From: Paenibacillus xerothermodurans
GTDB lineage: Bacteria > Bacillota > Bacilli > Paenibacillales > NBRC-103111
Length of the DNA stretch: 64,000 bases
Assembly (NCBI RefSeq): GCF_002220865.2
Contig: NZ_NHRJ02000001.1
Coordinates: forward strand, 1 to 64,000
Reading direction: 5' to 3'
This document shows, one piece after another, positions 45,485-57,267 of this stretch (the first letter of the stretch is position 1; every line of letters begins with the position of its first letter). The notes below the pieces were generated by a model that saw nothing but the letters and a program-made list of their open reading frames with translations, was not told the origin of the DNA and searched no databases. Both the position numbers and the translations under genes were made by a program.

Positions 45485-46249
45485 ATGAATCAGTTTGGCT
45501 GGTGCAGGGGAATTCAAGACGCCGCTATGCTTCAGGAATTGGGATTCGATTACATTGAATGCGCATTAGCGTCATTAAAATTGGAGGATGACGAGGAATA
45601 TAAGAAATTATTGCCGAGTTACCTTAACAGTCCGATTCCGGTAAGCGCATTCAATATCTTTTTTCCGAGCGATATTAAGGTTGTCGGCCCCGAAGTGGAC
45701 AAGAGTAGGGTTCGAAATTACGTTGCCAAGGCTGCCGACGCTTTAGCCAAGGTTGGCGCAAGTGTTGCGGTGCTCGGTAGCGGCAGATCGCGCAATATTC
45801 CGGAAGGATGGGAACAGGCGCGTGCCGAGAACCAGTTTGTAGATCTTCTCAACTGGATTGCAGATGAATTCCAAGGCACGGGCGTGACATTGGCAATCGA
45901 GCCTTTGAACACGAAAGAATCCAACATAATCAACAGCGTATCGGAAGGGGTTTATTTTGCCAAGCAGGTAAACCGCGCTGCTATTCGTGGACTTGCTGAT
46001 TTTTACCATATGGATGAAGAAAAGGAACCACTTAACACATTAATCGAAAATAAAGATTGGTTGGCGCATATCCACCTTGCTGATACAGGGCGCTTATCGC
46101 CGGGCACCGGACAGTATCCTTATGATACTTTTGTGGCTAACCTAAAAAAAGCGGGCTATAACGGCTTGATTTCCGTCGAGTGTACTGTGACTGACCCTGA
46201 GAAACAATTGCCTGCCAGCTTGCGCTTCATGAGAGAAAAGTGGATGTAA
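45485..46249 (+). CDS. Sugar phosphate isomerase/epimerase (TIM barrel)
   Basis: This 254-residue xylose-isomerase-like protein begins NQFGWCRGIQDAAMLQELGFDYIECALASL. Metal-ligand candidates are Glu in LAIEPLNTKESN, Asp and His in GLADFYHMDEEKE, His in LAHIHLADTGRLSPGTGQYPYD and Glu in GLISVECTV. It resembles keto-sugar 3-epimerases and is only distantly similar to the other epimerase at 28529. ATG 45485 follows AAGGAGG. No operon partner is evident. Confidence 0.87.
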   Translation: MNQFGWCRGIQDAAMLQELGFDYIECALASLKLEDDEEYKKLLPSYLNSPIPVSAFNIFFPSDIKVVGPEVDKSRVRNYVAKAADALAKVGASVAVLGSGRSRNIPEGWEQARAENQFVDLLNWIADEFQGTGVTLAIEPLNTKESNIINSVSEGVYFAKQVNRAAIRGLADFYHMDEEKEPLNTLIENKDWLAHIHLADTGRLSPGTGQYPYDTFVANLKKAGYNGLISVECTVTDPEKQLPASLRFMREKWM

Positions 46250-47241
46250 GATGCATAATAAGATAGAAACTGTCTAAATTTGGGCTTTGAGAAACTGCTG
46301 TTATGGATCCAGTCCAGCATGGTTCACAGTGGAAGCGCGGTGAAAGAATGACTTATTTTCAAATGGGGTGAAAGCGTTGGTCCACAATTGAGGAAATTTA
46401 GTTCCGAATTATGACTTCTCAGAAGGGCTGAAATCAGTCAGAGAATTGTAATCGGATATAATACGGCTTTAAAGCGTGCCTTACACAAATAATTTCCTTG
46501 GGCGGGGGTGTCAAAGCTTTGACACCCCTATAATTGTATAAGTTTTAAAAGCGCAAAAGGGATAGAGGATAAACAATTCACAGAATAGAAATGTCGGGAA
46601 TGGGTTCAAGTTCTTGTCGGACAAAGATACCAGTAAGAAATAGACTTACAAACGATTCATAGACATATGTACAAAATACGGGTTTTGTGAAAAAGTAATC
46701 TGAAAAATCCTTGATATACATTGTCCCATTCCCGAGCCTCCCTTCGTAAAAAATGCCGATTCAGTTTAGACTAATCTGGAATCCGCATGCCATTTGTACA
46801 TTCGAAATTTAAGTTCCTGTAATAATCTTCCCATAACTAAAAAAGCCGCGTTTATCGCGACCTTTAATGGGACAATGTTCTTGACCCCCGACACCAGCGT
46901 CAATCTTCTATTTTATCTGAACTTGGCAAAGCAAGCATCTGTCTCCAGAGGAATTAGCATAGTATAATTTCATTATATAATAGCGAACGAGGCCAATAGC
47001 CGGCCAGAATTTTAATTGCCTGGTTTGCCCATTAACTTAATGGTACTTACCCACTCTCCCCTCTCACGGGAATGAGACAACGTGCTTGACTCACTGTATT
47101 TCAATTCTTTGGCCAGTTCGCAATTGTTGCTCCTACTGACCCGAAACGTTTCAGATAAATGTGACATCAGTACAACGCAGGTGGGAGCGATTACAAGATA
47201 AAAGTCGCTCATGTAAGAAGGATAGTGGCAGGGACTAAGTC
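46250..47241. other. Gene-poor stretch of about 1 kb with a perfect palindrome
   Basis: No gene is supported. A perfect 24-bp palindrome lies at 46505-46528 (half site GGGGTGTCAAAG). A minus-strand frame at 47012-47212 (MSDFYLVIAPTCVVLMSHL and on) has no ribosome binding site and no recognised family; it contains GAAACGTTTC in its DNA. Confidence 0.4.
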
Positions 47242-47280
47242 AAAAAAACAGAGATGCTGCTTAAAAAGGTGCAGTATCTC
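47242..47280 (-). terminator. Terminator of the glpFK operon
   Basis: On the minus strand GAGATACTGC pairs with GCAGCATCTC (one G-U pair), followed by TG and seven T. It lies about 115 bases past the glpK stop codon. Confidence 0.75.
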
Positions 47281-47393
47281 TTGTTCAGTAACTATTTTTA
47301 ATTCGCCCGTATTCACCGTGAAGGGCGTGTGCAGTCTCTCCGAGTCTCCAGACACATATTAACTTGTTATATCCAGCTTACCACAACAGCGGC

Positions 47394-49737
<2,344 letters not shown>

Positions 49738-49787
49738 GATAGCAACCTCCTGTGTCTCTAACTTGGGACCAATCTGCCGAGACAAAG

Positions 49788-49848
49788 AAAAAGAGAGCGC
49801 TAACAAAATGCCCCGCCGAAATCGGGGGGGGGTTTTTGCTGTGCTCTC
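49788..49848 (-). promoter_or_regulatory. Leader terminator/antiterminator of glpFK
   Basis: On the minus strand GAGAGC (49843-49848) pairs with GCTCTC (49793-49798), with an inner helix CCCCCCCG/CGGCGGGG. T-rich sequence follows at 49788-49792. A factor-independent terminator inside the leader of glpF is the arrangement controlled in B. subtilis by the antiterminator GlpP with glycerol 3-phosphate. Confidence 0.75.
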
Positions 49849-49879
49849 CGGTTCTCCATCACGCTATTAACTTGATCCC

Positions 49880-49908
49880 ATAATAATACTGATTGTAAGC
49901 GATGTCAA
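49880..49908 (-). promoter_or_regulatory. glpFK promoter
   Basis: On the minus strand TTGACA (49903-49908) and TATTAT (49880-49885) are 17 bases apart, a near-consensus sigma-A promoter. Confidence 0.85.
49894..49907. promoter_or_regulatory. cre box overlapping the glpFK -35
   Basis: TGTAAGCGATGTCA matches the consensus TGWAANCGNTNWCA at every position. It covers five bases of the -35 box, so CcpA binding would repress glpFK when glucose is present. Confidence 0.8.
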
Positions 49909-50387
49909 TGCGCAAGCTTTCGGCAAATATATTAAAAACGTTAGCGTGAGGAGCTTAAATTAAGAATAAGACGCTGCCCAATCACGGCGCCTTGTGATGT
50001 AATGTCTTTTTCACCTATTGTATGCTAACGTACCCGTTTCCATCGTAATATCACAGTGATTAATAAGGCCGTTCATGCATATGATACCGATCGATAACCA
50101 CAGTGGAGTCAAAAAATTATTTCCTTTTTTATTCTTTGCTGCTTCGACACTAATCTGTTGTTGCGTTGTGCTTTGTTTAAATGACACGTATTCTTGTTCT
50201 GTTACAATTCTTTATTTGTGTCAGCAAGGATAGCACGATATCGGACAAATACTTCTGAAAGTTTTTTGGAATCTCATCCACTTTGGGGAAAGGAATCCCC
50301 TCTGCATCAAGAACATTTGTTGCTCCGTCGAAAGCCCTGAGATCCATTTAGAATGTCGCTCATTATGTAATTTTCCTTATCGTATGA
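49909..50387. other. Gap upstream of glpFK
   Basis: No convincing reading frame or RNA was found. The AT content is high. Confidence 0.4.
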
Positions 50388-51329
50388 TTAAATACTTACA
50401 AAGCTCTTTGCAGCTAAAGAATGTAATACAGCCTGCTTGATTCTCATGGCATCTATTGCTTGGCAAATATCAAGATATCTGCTTTTCTCGTTCTTTTCGA
50501 TACAATCCCTAACGTGTTTTAATACTTCCTCGTAATCATCTTTCATTTCCGGCTCCACGATTCTCTTTGCGCCCATCCTTGTAATAAATTGCGAATTGTT
50601 CCTTCGTCTGTTCCCCATACTGCCCATCGAATGTAAGAGTTCCTTGATCACAGACAATCTCAAATCCTGTCAGAAAAGGCGATGAGACCGGTAAATGTGT
50701 GGCGCTTTCAATTATCGCAATCTTGTTATGGTAATTTAGAGTCGTAATGACAACCGATTCATCCTTTAGATCCAGTCCGTTCTAAAACACTTCTTGCGGC
50801 ATTCCCATGACCTCTACCAAAAAGTCGAAGTTATGAATATGAAAGTCTGACACATTTTTGTTTAAGCCAAGACTTCCCCATTTGGGAGAAGTTTTTTTAT
50901 AGGATCGGAATGAAATGACTTCCCCTAAATTTTGTTTATGGCTGTATGGTGCGGTGCTGAAAACTTATCAAATAAATCAACGAAAACCGCCCTTCCATTC
51001 TCTTCAGCTGCTTTTTTGATTTCCTCCGCCTCTGCCCGTTCATACGCCAAAGGCGTCTCGCAAAGAACAATCTTTTTATTGTTCAGCGATTCAATTGCCC
51101 ATTTGGCATGCAATGAAGTAGGCAAGCAAATATCAATCAAATCAATTTCATGATTGGTTATGATTTCTTCAATGCTCGTCGTCGTTTTGATACCTAATTG
51201 CTTTTCGATATCCGTTAGTCTGGCCTCGTCTCTTCCATAGATCATTACCGGCTCGAATCCCTCGATCTTCTTGTACAACTCCGCATGGTACTTCCCGAAT
51301 CCCGTTCCCAAAATACCGACTTTGATCAT
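50388..51329 (-). pseudogene. Gfo/Idh/MocA oxidoreductase, broken
   Basis: The N-terminus is well preserved: MIKVGILGTGFGKYHAELYK (Rossmann motif), IDLICLPTSLHAKWAIESL-type sequence and CETPLAYERAEAEEIKKA in the EKP region. The frame stops near 50925, and C-terminal-like sequence (EVLKHVRDCIEKNEKSRYLDI) reappears in another frame down to 50388. Several frameshifts separate the halves. Confidence 0.75.
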
Positions 51330-51372
51330 ATTATAGTAACCCACCTTCAAGAAAATTTAATATAACTGAGGT

Positions 51373-51671
51373 CTAACTGTGTACGCTGGAACGAATCTTT
51401 TCCTTCATTAATTTGCCCAGGAACTGGATCGTCTGATTCTCCAAAAACTCTCGGTATGACGCACCCTTGCCTCGATATTGTTCATCGACCCCGTTCATGA
51501 AAGGGGTGTTATCCCAAAAAAATCCATATCTCAGCCATCCGATATTACTTTCATCTTGGTTCCTCAGAATGTATATTTCACTTCCCTTTATTTTTGATTA
51601 ATCTCTCAAAATATGATGGTCACGATCTCGTATGTAGCCATAGTCTGAGTCAGTTGCAAAGGCGACCCTCA
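51373..51671 (-). pseudogene. GNAT acetyltransferase, broken
   Basis: GGAGGG precedes an ATG at 51671. After a frameshift the minus strand gives TDSDYGYIRDRDHHILRD, an in-frame stop TAA at 51598-51600, then EIYILRNQDESNIGWLRYGFFWDN and VDEQYRGKG, the acetyl-CoA binding region. It ends with unrelated-looking sequence at 51373. At least two inactivating changes are present. Confidence 0.6.
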
Positions 51672-51692
51672 TCTTTTTTCCCTCCTTTTACG

Positions 51693-51878
51693 TCATATTA
51701 TTATCCAATAGTATTCTAACCGTACCCAATTAAGCGCGTTCAATGTAACGTCTATATCTGAACTCCACTGCCCGTGGGACCCGTAAGTGATAGATTCAGA
51801 GACCCATAATTCAGATAATTCAACAGCTCTTAATAAATCGTTTTCATTGGCTTTTCTAACATTAACGAGAATTATCAC
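51693..51878 (-). pseudogene. Fragment resembling the N-terminus of a GNAT acetyltransferase
   Basis: VRKANENDLLRAVELSELWVSESITYG has the look of a GNAT N-terminal helix region, but the frame ends after 61 codons without the acetyl-CoA motif. It neighbours another broken GNAT gene. Confidence 0.35.
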
Positions 51879-52147
51879 CTCCTAATGCAAGAATGCCCTT
51901 ACACAAACGTTACCACGAAAATGGTTAGTTATCGTCCTTTTTCTACGTTAAACTGCCAGTCCCTCAGTATTAAGGTTTTTTCTCACGTATGCTCACTCAC
52001 TCGCAGGATTTCAGCACCCAAAGAAATAACCATCCGTGGAAAACTTCTTTATAGACAACCATCCTTCCCGTGTCTGTCCAGTATCAATTAAATCCGAACT
52101 TCAGTAGCACATACCTCAAACTAAACTTAGGTGTCGATCTCTCAATA

Positions 52148-52862
52148 TTATTTTGCTCTCTTTTGAAACAGAGCTGCCCATAATCCCGATATAGCAAAAT
52201 ACTCACTTGGTTGTTCTATATCCTGCATTGTCCGGATCTCAACCAGTTGAAAGTCTTTAAATATCCTCGTTAATTTTTCAGGAGTATATCCAAGTCCGCC
52301 TCTTAGGCTACGTTTACGGTAAACTTCCAATCAGTAATATCGGCTCCACCTACCACGCCATTCTCAACAAAACACGTGATTCCAAAGAATCCACCAGGTT
52401 TTAAAGCTTGGTTTAGCAGTTTGACATAATCAATTCTTCGATGTGGAGCAGTATGATGAAAGCATCCAGAATCGTATATTACATCGTATTCTGCCTTCTG
52501 AATATCCAAATCAAAAAGATTTTTAAAAATAAAATTATACTGACCCCTTGCTCTTTAGCCCTCTCATTACCCCATTGCAAAGCCTCTTCAGATAAGTCTA
52601 CTGCATCAACATCATAGCCTTGCTTGGCAAAATAAATAGCGTTTCTTCCCGGTCCACAACCCAGTTCTAGGACCTTCCTCCTGGTGTCAGCAAATTGTTC
52701 TTAAAATATTAAACCAAGTTTTCATCCGGAGCATTTACGAAAAACGGAACTGTCCTGCCTCTTTCAGAATAGAAAGCATCCCAATTAAATTTAGATTGTT
52801 CTTTTAATCAGGAATCTAGCATAATTAAGGATCTCCTCATTAGAATAAATCGTCTCATCCAT
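52148..52862 (-). pseudogene. Class I SAM-dependent methyltransferase, broken
   Basis: The start ATG at 52862 follows GAAGG. Pieces in different frames read [55 protein letters not shown] (the SAM-binding motif I), [25 protein letters not shown] and a tail YFAISGLWAALFQKRAK. At least three frameshifts or stops interrupt it. Confidence 0.8.
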
Positions 52863-53079
52863 AAATTACCTTCTCGTTCGTCTTCTTAATGTAAATCACG
52901 GTCAAGCTCGGATACGACAATGCTAATCTTCTGCTGTTGATTAAGTGTATCTCTATCGAATCTTTCCCCAACGATTTAGGGCCGGGTCTAACAGTATACT
53001 GGTACCATGAGATTGTGTTACGCCTGCAGTGCCCAGCCGAAAACTCCCATACCACGCGACATTTAACCTGCACGGCGGG

Positions 53080-54003
53080 TTATATAATTTTGTCTAGCGG
53101 TATGTTGATCGTGGACATTGCCTGCTTTTTCTGATCGTCATTGACATGCGTGTATAACATGGTCGTCTCGATCGAGGCATGACCGAGCAATTCCTTGACC
53201 ACCCGGATGTCCACCCCATTGCGCAGCAGCATGGTGGCAAATGAGTGTCGCAATTTATGCGATGTGAGCTTCATATCCGCTAGTTCCGGGTGCGCAGCCT
53301 TAAATGCGGCGAAGGTTTGAGCAGCTATTTTTTGTATCTGCCGAATGGACAGCCTTCTGCCCTTCTGCGAGACAAAAAATGCATCCTCTTTCTTATTGTA
53401 CGGAGTGATCCGTTCTGTCTGAAGCCGTTCAAGGTACTCGGACAGCGCCTCGGGCACAGGGATCTCGTTCCATTTTCTCCCTTTTCCATAAACCTCGATC
53501 GTGCCCTTCCCCTTTTTGAAATTCGCCAAATTTAGCCTATGTACCTCACCCACACGCAGACCGCAATACGCCATTAGCAAGAAAATAGCGATGTTCCGGT
53601 CCCTATAACGTCCGTCGATATGGTTGAGCGCTACCAGCAGTTCGTGTTCATCCAAATAGATCGGCCTCTTGTTTGATTCGGTTTTTGACTTCTTCACTTC
53701 CATCGCCGGATTGCGGGTCGCCAATTCAAAATCCATCAACGCTGCATAAAAGGACCGTATCGCGGATAGCGTACGGTTTCGTGTCTTGTCACCGGTTGAT
53801 TTTTGCTTTGAAACTAAGAAACCGATTACGTTAATTTTACCTGCGCCTGTTACCGGCAAACCGCCAAGCGATTCCAAGTAAGCCATAACTTCCCGCATGT
53901 ATTCTTTCTGTGTCGTATCGGTAAACCCCGCTTGTTTCATCCAGATCGAAAAGGCATGTATCTCTTTTTCATAGCGTTCTTCCAGTTCATAATTGCGCGC
54001 CAC
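53080..54003 (-). CDS. Xer/phage-type tyrosine recombinase
   Basis: This 307-residue recombinase has an N-terminal SAM-like DNA-binding domain (about residues 1-100) and a full catalytic set: Arg in GLRVGEVHRL, Lys in GKGRKWNEIP, HKLRHSFATM with His and Arg, LGHASIETTMLYTH with His and the nucleophile Tyr. Such enzymes resolve dimers, integrate elements or invert segments. GTG 54003 with AGGTGG eight bases upstream is favoured over the GTG at 54015. No attachment duplication was identified, so its target is unknown. Confidence 0.9.
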   Translation of the reverse strand: MARNYELEERYEKEIHAFSIWMKQAGFTDTTQKEYMREVMAYLESLGGLPVTGAGKINVIGFLVSKQKSTGDKTRNRTLSAIRSFYAALMDFELATRNPAMEVKKSKTESNKRPIYLDEHELLVALNHIDGRYRDRNIAIFLLMAYCGLRVGEVHRLNLANFKKGKGTIEVYGKGRKWNEIPVPEALSEYLERLQTERITPYNKKEDAFFVSQKGRRLSIRQIQKIAAQTFAAFKAAHPELADMKLTSHKLRHSFATMLLRNGVDIRVVKELLGHASIETTMLYTHVNDDQKKQAMSTINIPLDKII

Positions 54004-54821
54004 CTTGCAACCCACCTACTACATTTTTTTGTATCGAAGATGCTTAATACTGCCCTGTCCTAGCGAAAAAAAATCGCTCAGAGATGAAAGTACGCAAAAT
54101 ACTTATTTTGCGCACTTAAGTATAGCACATATGTTCCTGAATATGACACTTTTTTAGCATAAAATCTCAATCCAGTCGATGATCCGACGAGTCCCACATT
54201 CCCTATGCGCGTCTCGCGGCGTAGCGGGCGAGTTTTTACTGCTCACGGCCACACACACGCGTTCCGTTGATTGATTAATCTTACTCATATGGAACATTTG
54301 TTCGATTCCTAGTGAATCTCCCGCTCCACGTCCGTTCCTGTTCGGCGAAAATGGTGCCGCAGGCACATCTCCAGCCTTACACCCAGTGTGCCCTATCCTC
54401 CCGCGCAGCCACGCTAACCCGAGTTTCTTAAATCCGGCAGGAGGATGGAACTGAACTCTTCTATGTCGACACGCTGTAAACAAAGTCTTTCAGACAGCTA
54501 AAATGATGCGTGTTAAATTTGTTTACTTTCAGTGCATACGCTGAGATTGAGGCAGGATGTTTACATAATTATTTATATGTTAACTATCATGGTAGAGCTC
54601 AGCGGTACAGCCGGTCGGCCTGCACAGCGGCCCAGCGCTCCATGTTAGCTGCCCGCTGATCTGCCCACTGAGCAAGTTCCCGCCTTCAGCCGTGAAAGTT
54701 CACTATACTCCACGCAGATTGCACGGCCTCGATGACCGGGAGCACGGGTTTCCCCAACGCAGTTGCTAGACTGCGGTTTCCCTCGGTAGTACGCTAAACG
54801 TGCCAAGTTCCCAGGAATAAG
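54004..54821. other. Gap with inverted repeats upstream of the recombinase
   Basis: CGCAAAAT (54093-54100) and ATTTTGCG (54105-54112) form a perfect 8-bp inverted repeat with a 4-base centre. AGCGA/TCGCT flanks an A-run at about 54062-54078. Frames on the minus strand between 54154 and 54833 look random. No gene is supported. Confidence 0.4.
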
Positions 54822-54849
54822 AAAAACACCCACGAACGGGGTGTTTTTT
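54822..54849 (-). terminator. Symmetric intrinsic terminator
   Basis: AAAAACACCC (54822-54831) pairs with GGGTGTTTTT (54839-54848). On the minus strand it directly follows the 41-aa gene; a T-run exists on both strands. Confidence 0.75.
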
Positions 54850-54858
54850 GCTCAAGTT

Positions 54859-54984
54859 TTAATCTCTCATTGGCTCCGGATCTCTCGGTGCTAGAATCTC
54901 ATTCACCTGCTGCAGCCATTCTTCATGTGCATCCTCTGGTGAGTTCTCTTCCACCGTTTGGTTAAGTTCTGTTTCATTTGGCAT
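54859..54984 (-). CDS. Small acidic protein of unknown function (41 aa)
   Basis: The minus strand reads MPNETELNQTVEENSPEDAH and ends with ILAPRDPEPMRD. AAGGATGG lies nine bases before the ATG and a terminator follows ten bases after the stop. It has nine Glu, no membrane segment and no recognised family. Confidence 0.55.
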   Translation of the reverse strand: MPNETELNQTVEENSPEDAHEEWLQQVNEILAPRDPEPMRD

Positions 54985-55396
54985 GCCAAGACACCATCCT
55001 TTTCGTTCTGGTTAAACATGAAGCTGTTGATGTAGTTAGTTTTTCCAGCAAAACATTTTTTCATAACCTTGTACGTGCGGCACTTGCTTGTGCTCGCCTC
55101 GTTTTGCGCTAGAACCTACACTGACTCGCATGTCCCGGGATCGTCACATCATGTAAGACCCGTACTATTACTTACCCAAAAATGCGCTGTGTGAATTTTG
55201 CATACGGTGAGACGGCTTTCGCCGTTCGCCGTCGCAGCTGCCAAACGTGTTCACTCCCTACTGCTGGGGGCCCTGCGCCGTCGCAGATCCCAAAACCGTA
55301 CTCGCTACTGTGGGCCGTTCCCCGTGCAGCTCCAAGCGTGCTCGCTCGCTACCGCCTGCAGCTTACCCCGTACGTCAGTCCAACCTGCCCGATGCG
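54985..55396. other. Gap before the SRAP-like gene
   Basis: No gene is supported. Plus-strand frames at 55182-55707 are shadows and overlap the SRAP-like gene. Confidence 0.4.
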
Positions 55397-56041
55397 CTAT
55401 GAATATGCCGGTTCCGGATCGTGCTGCGGCGCAAATTTATCCTTATGCGAATCCAACAGCTGAAAGCTCATGCGGGAGCCATCCGCGGGCCGCAGCAGTT
55501 TATGAAGTGCAACCGGATCTCGCAGCTCAGGCTGCAGCCATTGTTCCACCTCTCCGTCTTCGAGGATCGCGGGCATGCGATCATGATGCGCTGCGACCTC
55601 CGGATTGGACGCGGTCATCAGCATCGTACAGGTTCGAAGCTCCTCACCGGAGGGGGAGCTCCATACGTCATACAGACCCGCAATGCCGAAGGTACCGGCG
55701 CGCATAGCGATCCGTACCCACTGCGAGTGCCTGCCAACAGTTTTCGAAACGTAAAATGCGCTGCAAGGAATAACACAGCGCTGCTTTCCAAACATGCGCC
55801 GATAAATACGTTGGTCCGGAATAGAGTCGCTGTCCATGCATACCGCATTTCTCGCCCAAAATGGCATCAGACCCCAACGAAACTCATCCAGCTGCCGTTG
55901 TCGTTCGCGAACCACGATTGCCGGGATGGATTGAGTGGGGCGGATGTCATACCTGTTCGAAACATAAAACAGTATGTTATCCAGGCCAAACTTCTCAGTT
56001 AATTCCGCCGCGTCGGCAAGGATGCTGATCGATTCACACAT
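55397..56041 (-). CDS. SRAP-like protein (HMCES/YedK family) lacking usual active-site residues
   Basis: The 214-residue protein keeps the family's Cys2 (MCES), WGLMPFWA, the CVIPCSAFY segment, TFGIAGLYDVW and the His of AAHHDRMPAIL. In active members Cys2 forms a crosslink with abasic DNA, aided by an Asn and a Glu (in the CLIPADGFYEW segment). Here that segment reads FYVSK, so the Glu is replaced, and no Asn is seen in the corresponding NARSE region. It may therefore bind but handle abasic sites differently. No signal peptide is present. Confidence 0.82.
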   Translation of the reverse strand: MCESISILADAAELTEKFGLDNILFYVSNRYDIRPTQSIPAIVVRERQRQLDEFRWGLMPFWARNAVCMDSDSIPDQRIYRRMFGKQRCVIPCSAFYVSKTVGRHSQWVRIAMRAGTFGIAGLYDVWSSPSGEELRTCTMLMTASNPEVAAHHDRMPAILEDGEVEQWLQPELRDPVALHKLLRPADGSRMSFQLLDSHKDKFAPQHDPEPAYS

Positions 56042-56263
56042 TTTTCCACCGCCAGATGTTTTGGTTATTATGGCCGTTCTTCATGCACGTCATACACGCA
56101 GTCACATAACGGAAAATTGAATCGAGGCGGAAGCAACTAAGTTGTGGATGGCGCAACCGGCGGATTATGACCGTTTGAATGGAAATACGCATCTGAGCCA
56201 TACTAAAACATAAACTGTTAGACCTAAATTTAGACGGGCTCGTTGTATGAGGAGACGATAGTC

Positions 56264-56386
56264 ATGTGGCCTGCTTTATCCCCCGCCGATTTGATTTTGA
56301 TCGGGATTGGCGTTGTTGGTCCCATTCTCGCTGCTTTCGGTTTCAGTATATATCGTAGACGCAGAAGAGAACGCGGTAAATCGTAA
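56264..56386 (+). CDS. Small single-span membrane protein (40 aa)
   Basis: ATG 56264 lies behind GAGGAGACG. The protein reads MWPALSPADLILIGIGVVG, continues hydrophobic to about residue 27 and ends in a basic tail YRRRRRERGKS. One membrane span with a positive cytoplasmic end is a common plan for tiny regulators of membrane complexes. A hairpin overlaps its stop codon. No family was recognised. Confidence 0.6.
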   Translation: MWPALSPADLILIGIGVVGPILAAFGFSIYRRRRRERGKS

Positions 56387-56395
56387 CCGCGTTCT
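56368..56395 (+). terminator. Hairpin overlapping the end of the 40-aa gene
   Basis: AGAACGCGGT (56368-56377) pairs perfectly with ACCGCGTTCT (56386-56395); CAGGTTTT follows. Confidence 0.65.
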
Positions 56396-56455
56396 CAGGT
56401 TTTCGCGCTTGCTACCACTCATTCGGATGACGGCCACTGCCTGCTTACCCATCTG

Positions 56456-56640
56456 CTACCACGCGTGTTGAAAGATCACCACCGAAGCTTTCGTGCGATT
56501 GCCCAGAGGATCATTGGAATTCACGTGATTCTCATCATAGCCTGTCAGCAGTGCCGCATGTTGTGAGTAAGTCATGTGCGCCGGACCGCCGGCCGTTTGC
56601 CATAGTGTGAATCTCCCCGGACTTAGGGGCCGGTAGCCAA
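56456..56640 (-). pseudogene. C39-like peptidase domain remnant
   Basis: The minus strand reads GGPAHMTYSQHAALLTGYDE and continues to NHVNSNDPLGN before the end. HAALLTGYDENHVNSNDPLG matches the His and Asp region of C39_2-type domains. The upstream catalytic Cys part is missing; the frame there consists of repeats. Confidence 0.55.
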
Positions 56641-56798
56641 ATACTGCTTGACCACGGAAAAATCCGCCCCCGTTAAATCTGCGCATAATCTCTCCCCGGA
56701 CGTAGGCCGGTATTTTGCACTGGTCACCACCTACACCGGTGAGCCCTTCGCCGAATACTGCTTGACCACGGAAAAAATCTGCCCCGGTCAAGTCTGCG
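56640..56798 (+). repeat. Pair of direct repeats with a 114-base period
   Basis: AATACTGCTTGACCACGG followed by an A-run and a GCCCC-centred segment to TCTGCG occurs at about 56640 and again at about 56754. The two copies differ at few positions. Shorter copies of CTCCCCGGACnTAGG lie before each. Confidence 0.65.
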
Positions 56799-56967
56799 AT
56801 TACCCCCCGATAAGCCTCATGGAACACGGCAAACTTGTGTTCCTTCCATTCAGAAACACCACGTAGCGCTAATCGGTAGCGGCGGTCGTATTGTCCCTGT
56901 TGGCGAAATCTAATTGGCGGCAGCAGCTTCAGCCGACTCGGTTTTTGCGTGGACAGAATACGTCGAC

Positions 56968-57011
56968 GTGCTGTCGACGTGCGATCTACGTGCTGTCGAC
57001 ATGCGGTCTAT
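56968..57011 (+). repeat. Two tandem copies of a 22-bp unit
   Basis: GTGCTGTCGACGTGCGATCT and GTGCTGTCGACATGCGGTCT begin at 56968 and 56990. The units differ by three bases. Each contains the palindrome GTCGAC. No gene is supported between 56641 and 57267. Confidence 0.65.
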
Positions 57012-57267
57012 GTGGTATAGTGCAGTCACCATCGACATAAAAAACACACCGGCCATTCTATTCATCGGTTGTCCTCCTCCTCATCTCCCTGTCGGTCTTG
57101 ACGGTAAGAGCCTAGCCATGGAATATCATCCATTTCTGACAAAACATACCCATCACAAGCCGTGCTTGAAACCTGCAGCCGGTGCTGATGATTTGCGGAC
57201 CGCCCGGTTGGGTTAATAAACGAGAAGCAACATTAGCGCAACTACTCGGTAGTGGGGAGTCGATGGC

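Noticed and set aside
45105-45488. Plus-strand frame of 127 codons before the epimerase gene
   Set aside because: It starts inside the upstream region of the divergent gene, has no suitable ribosome binding site for its long form, and the composition is not protein-like.
47012-47212. Minus-strand 66-codon frame as a gene
   Set aside because: It has no ribosome binding site, no recognised family and no context. It is mentioned only in the gap description.
55182-55707. Long plus-strand frames over the SRAP-like gene
   Set aside because: They are shadows of the minus-strand gene, Arg/Ala-rich, and lack starts.
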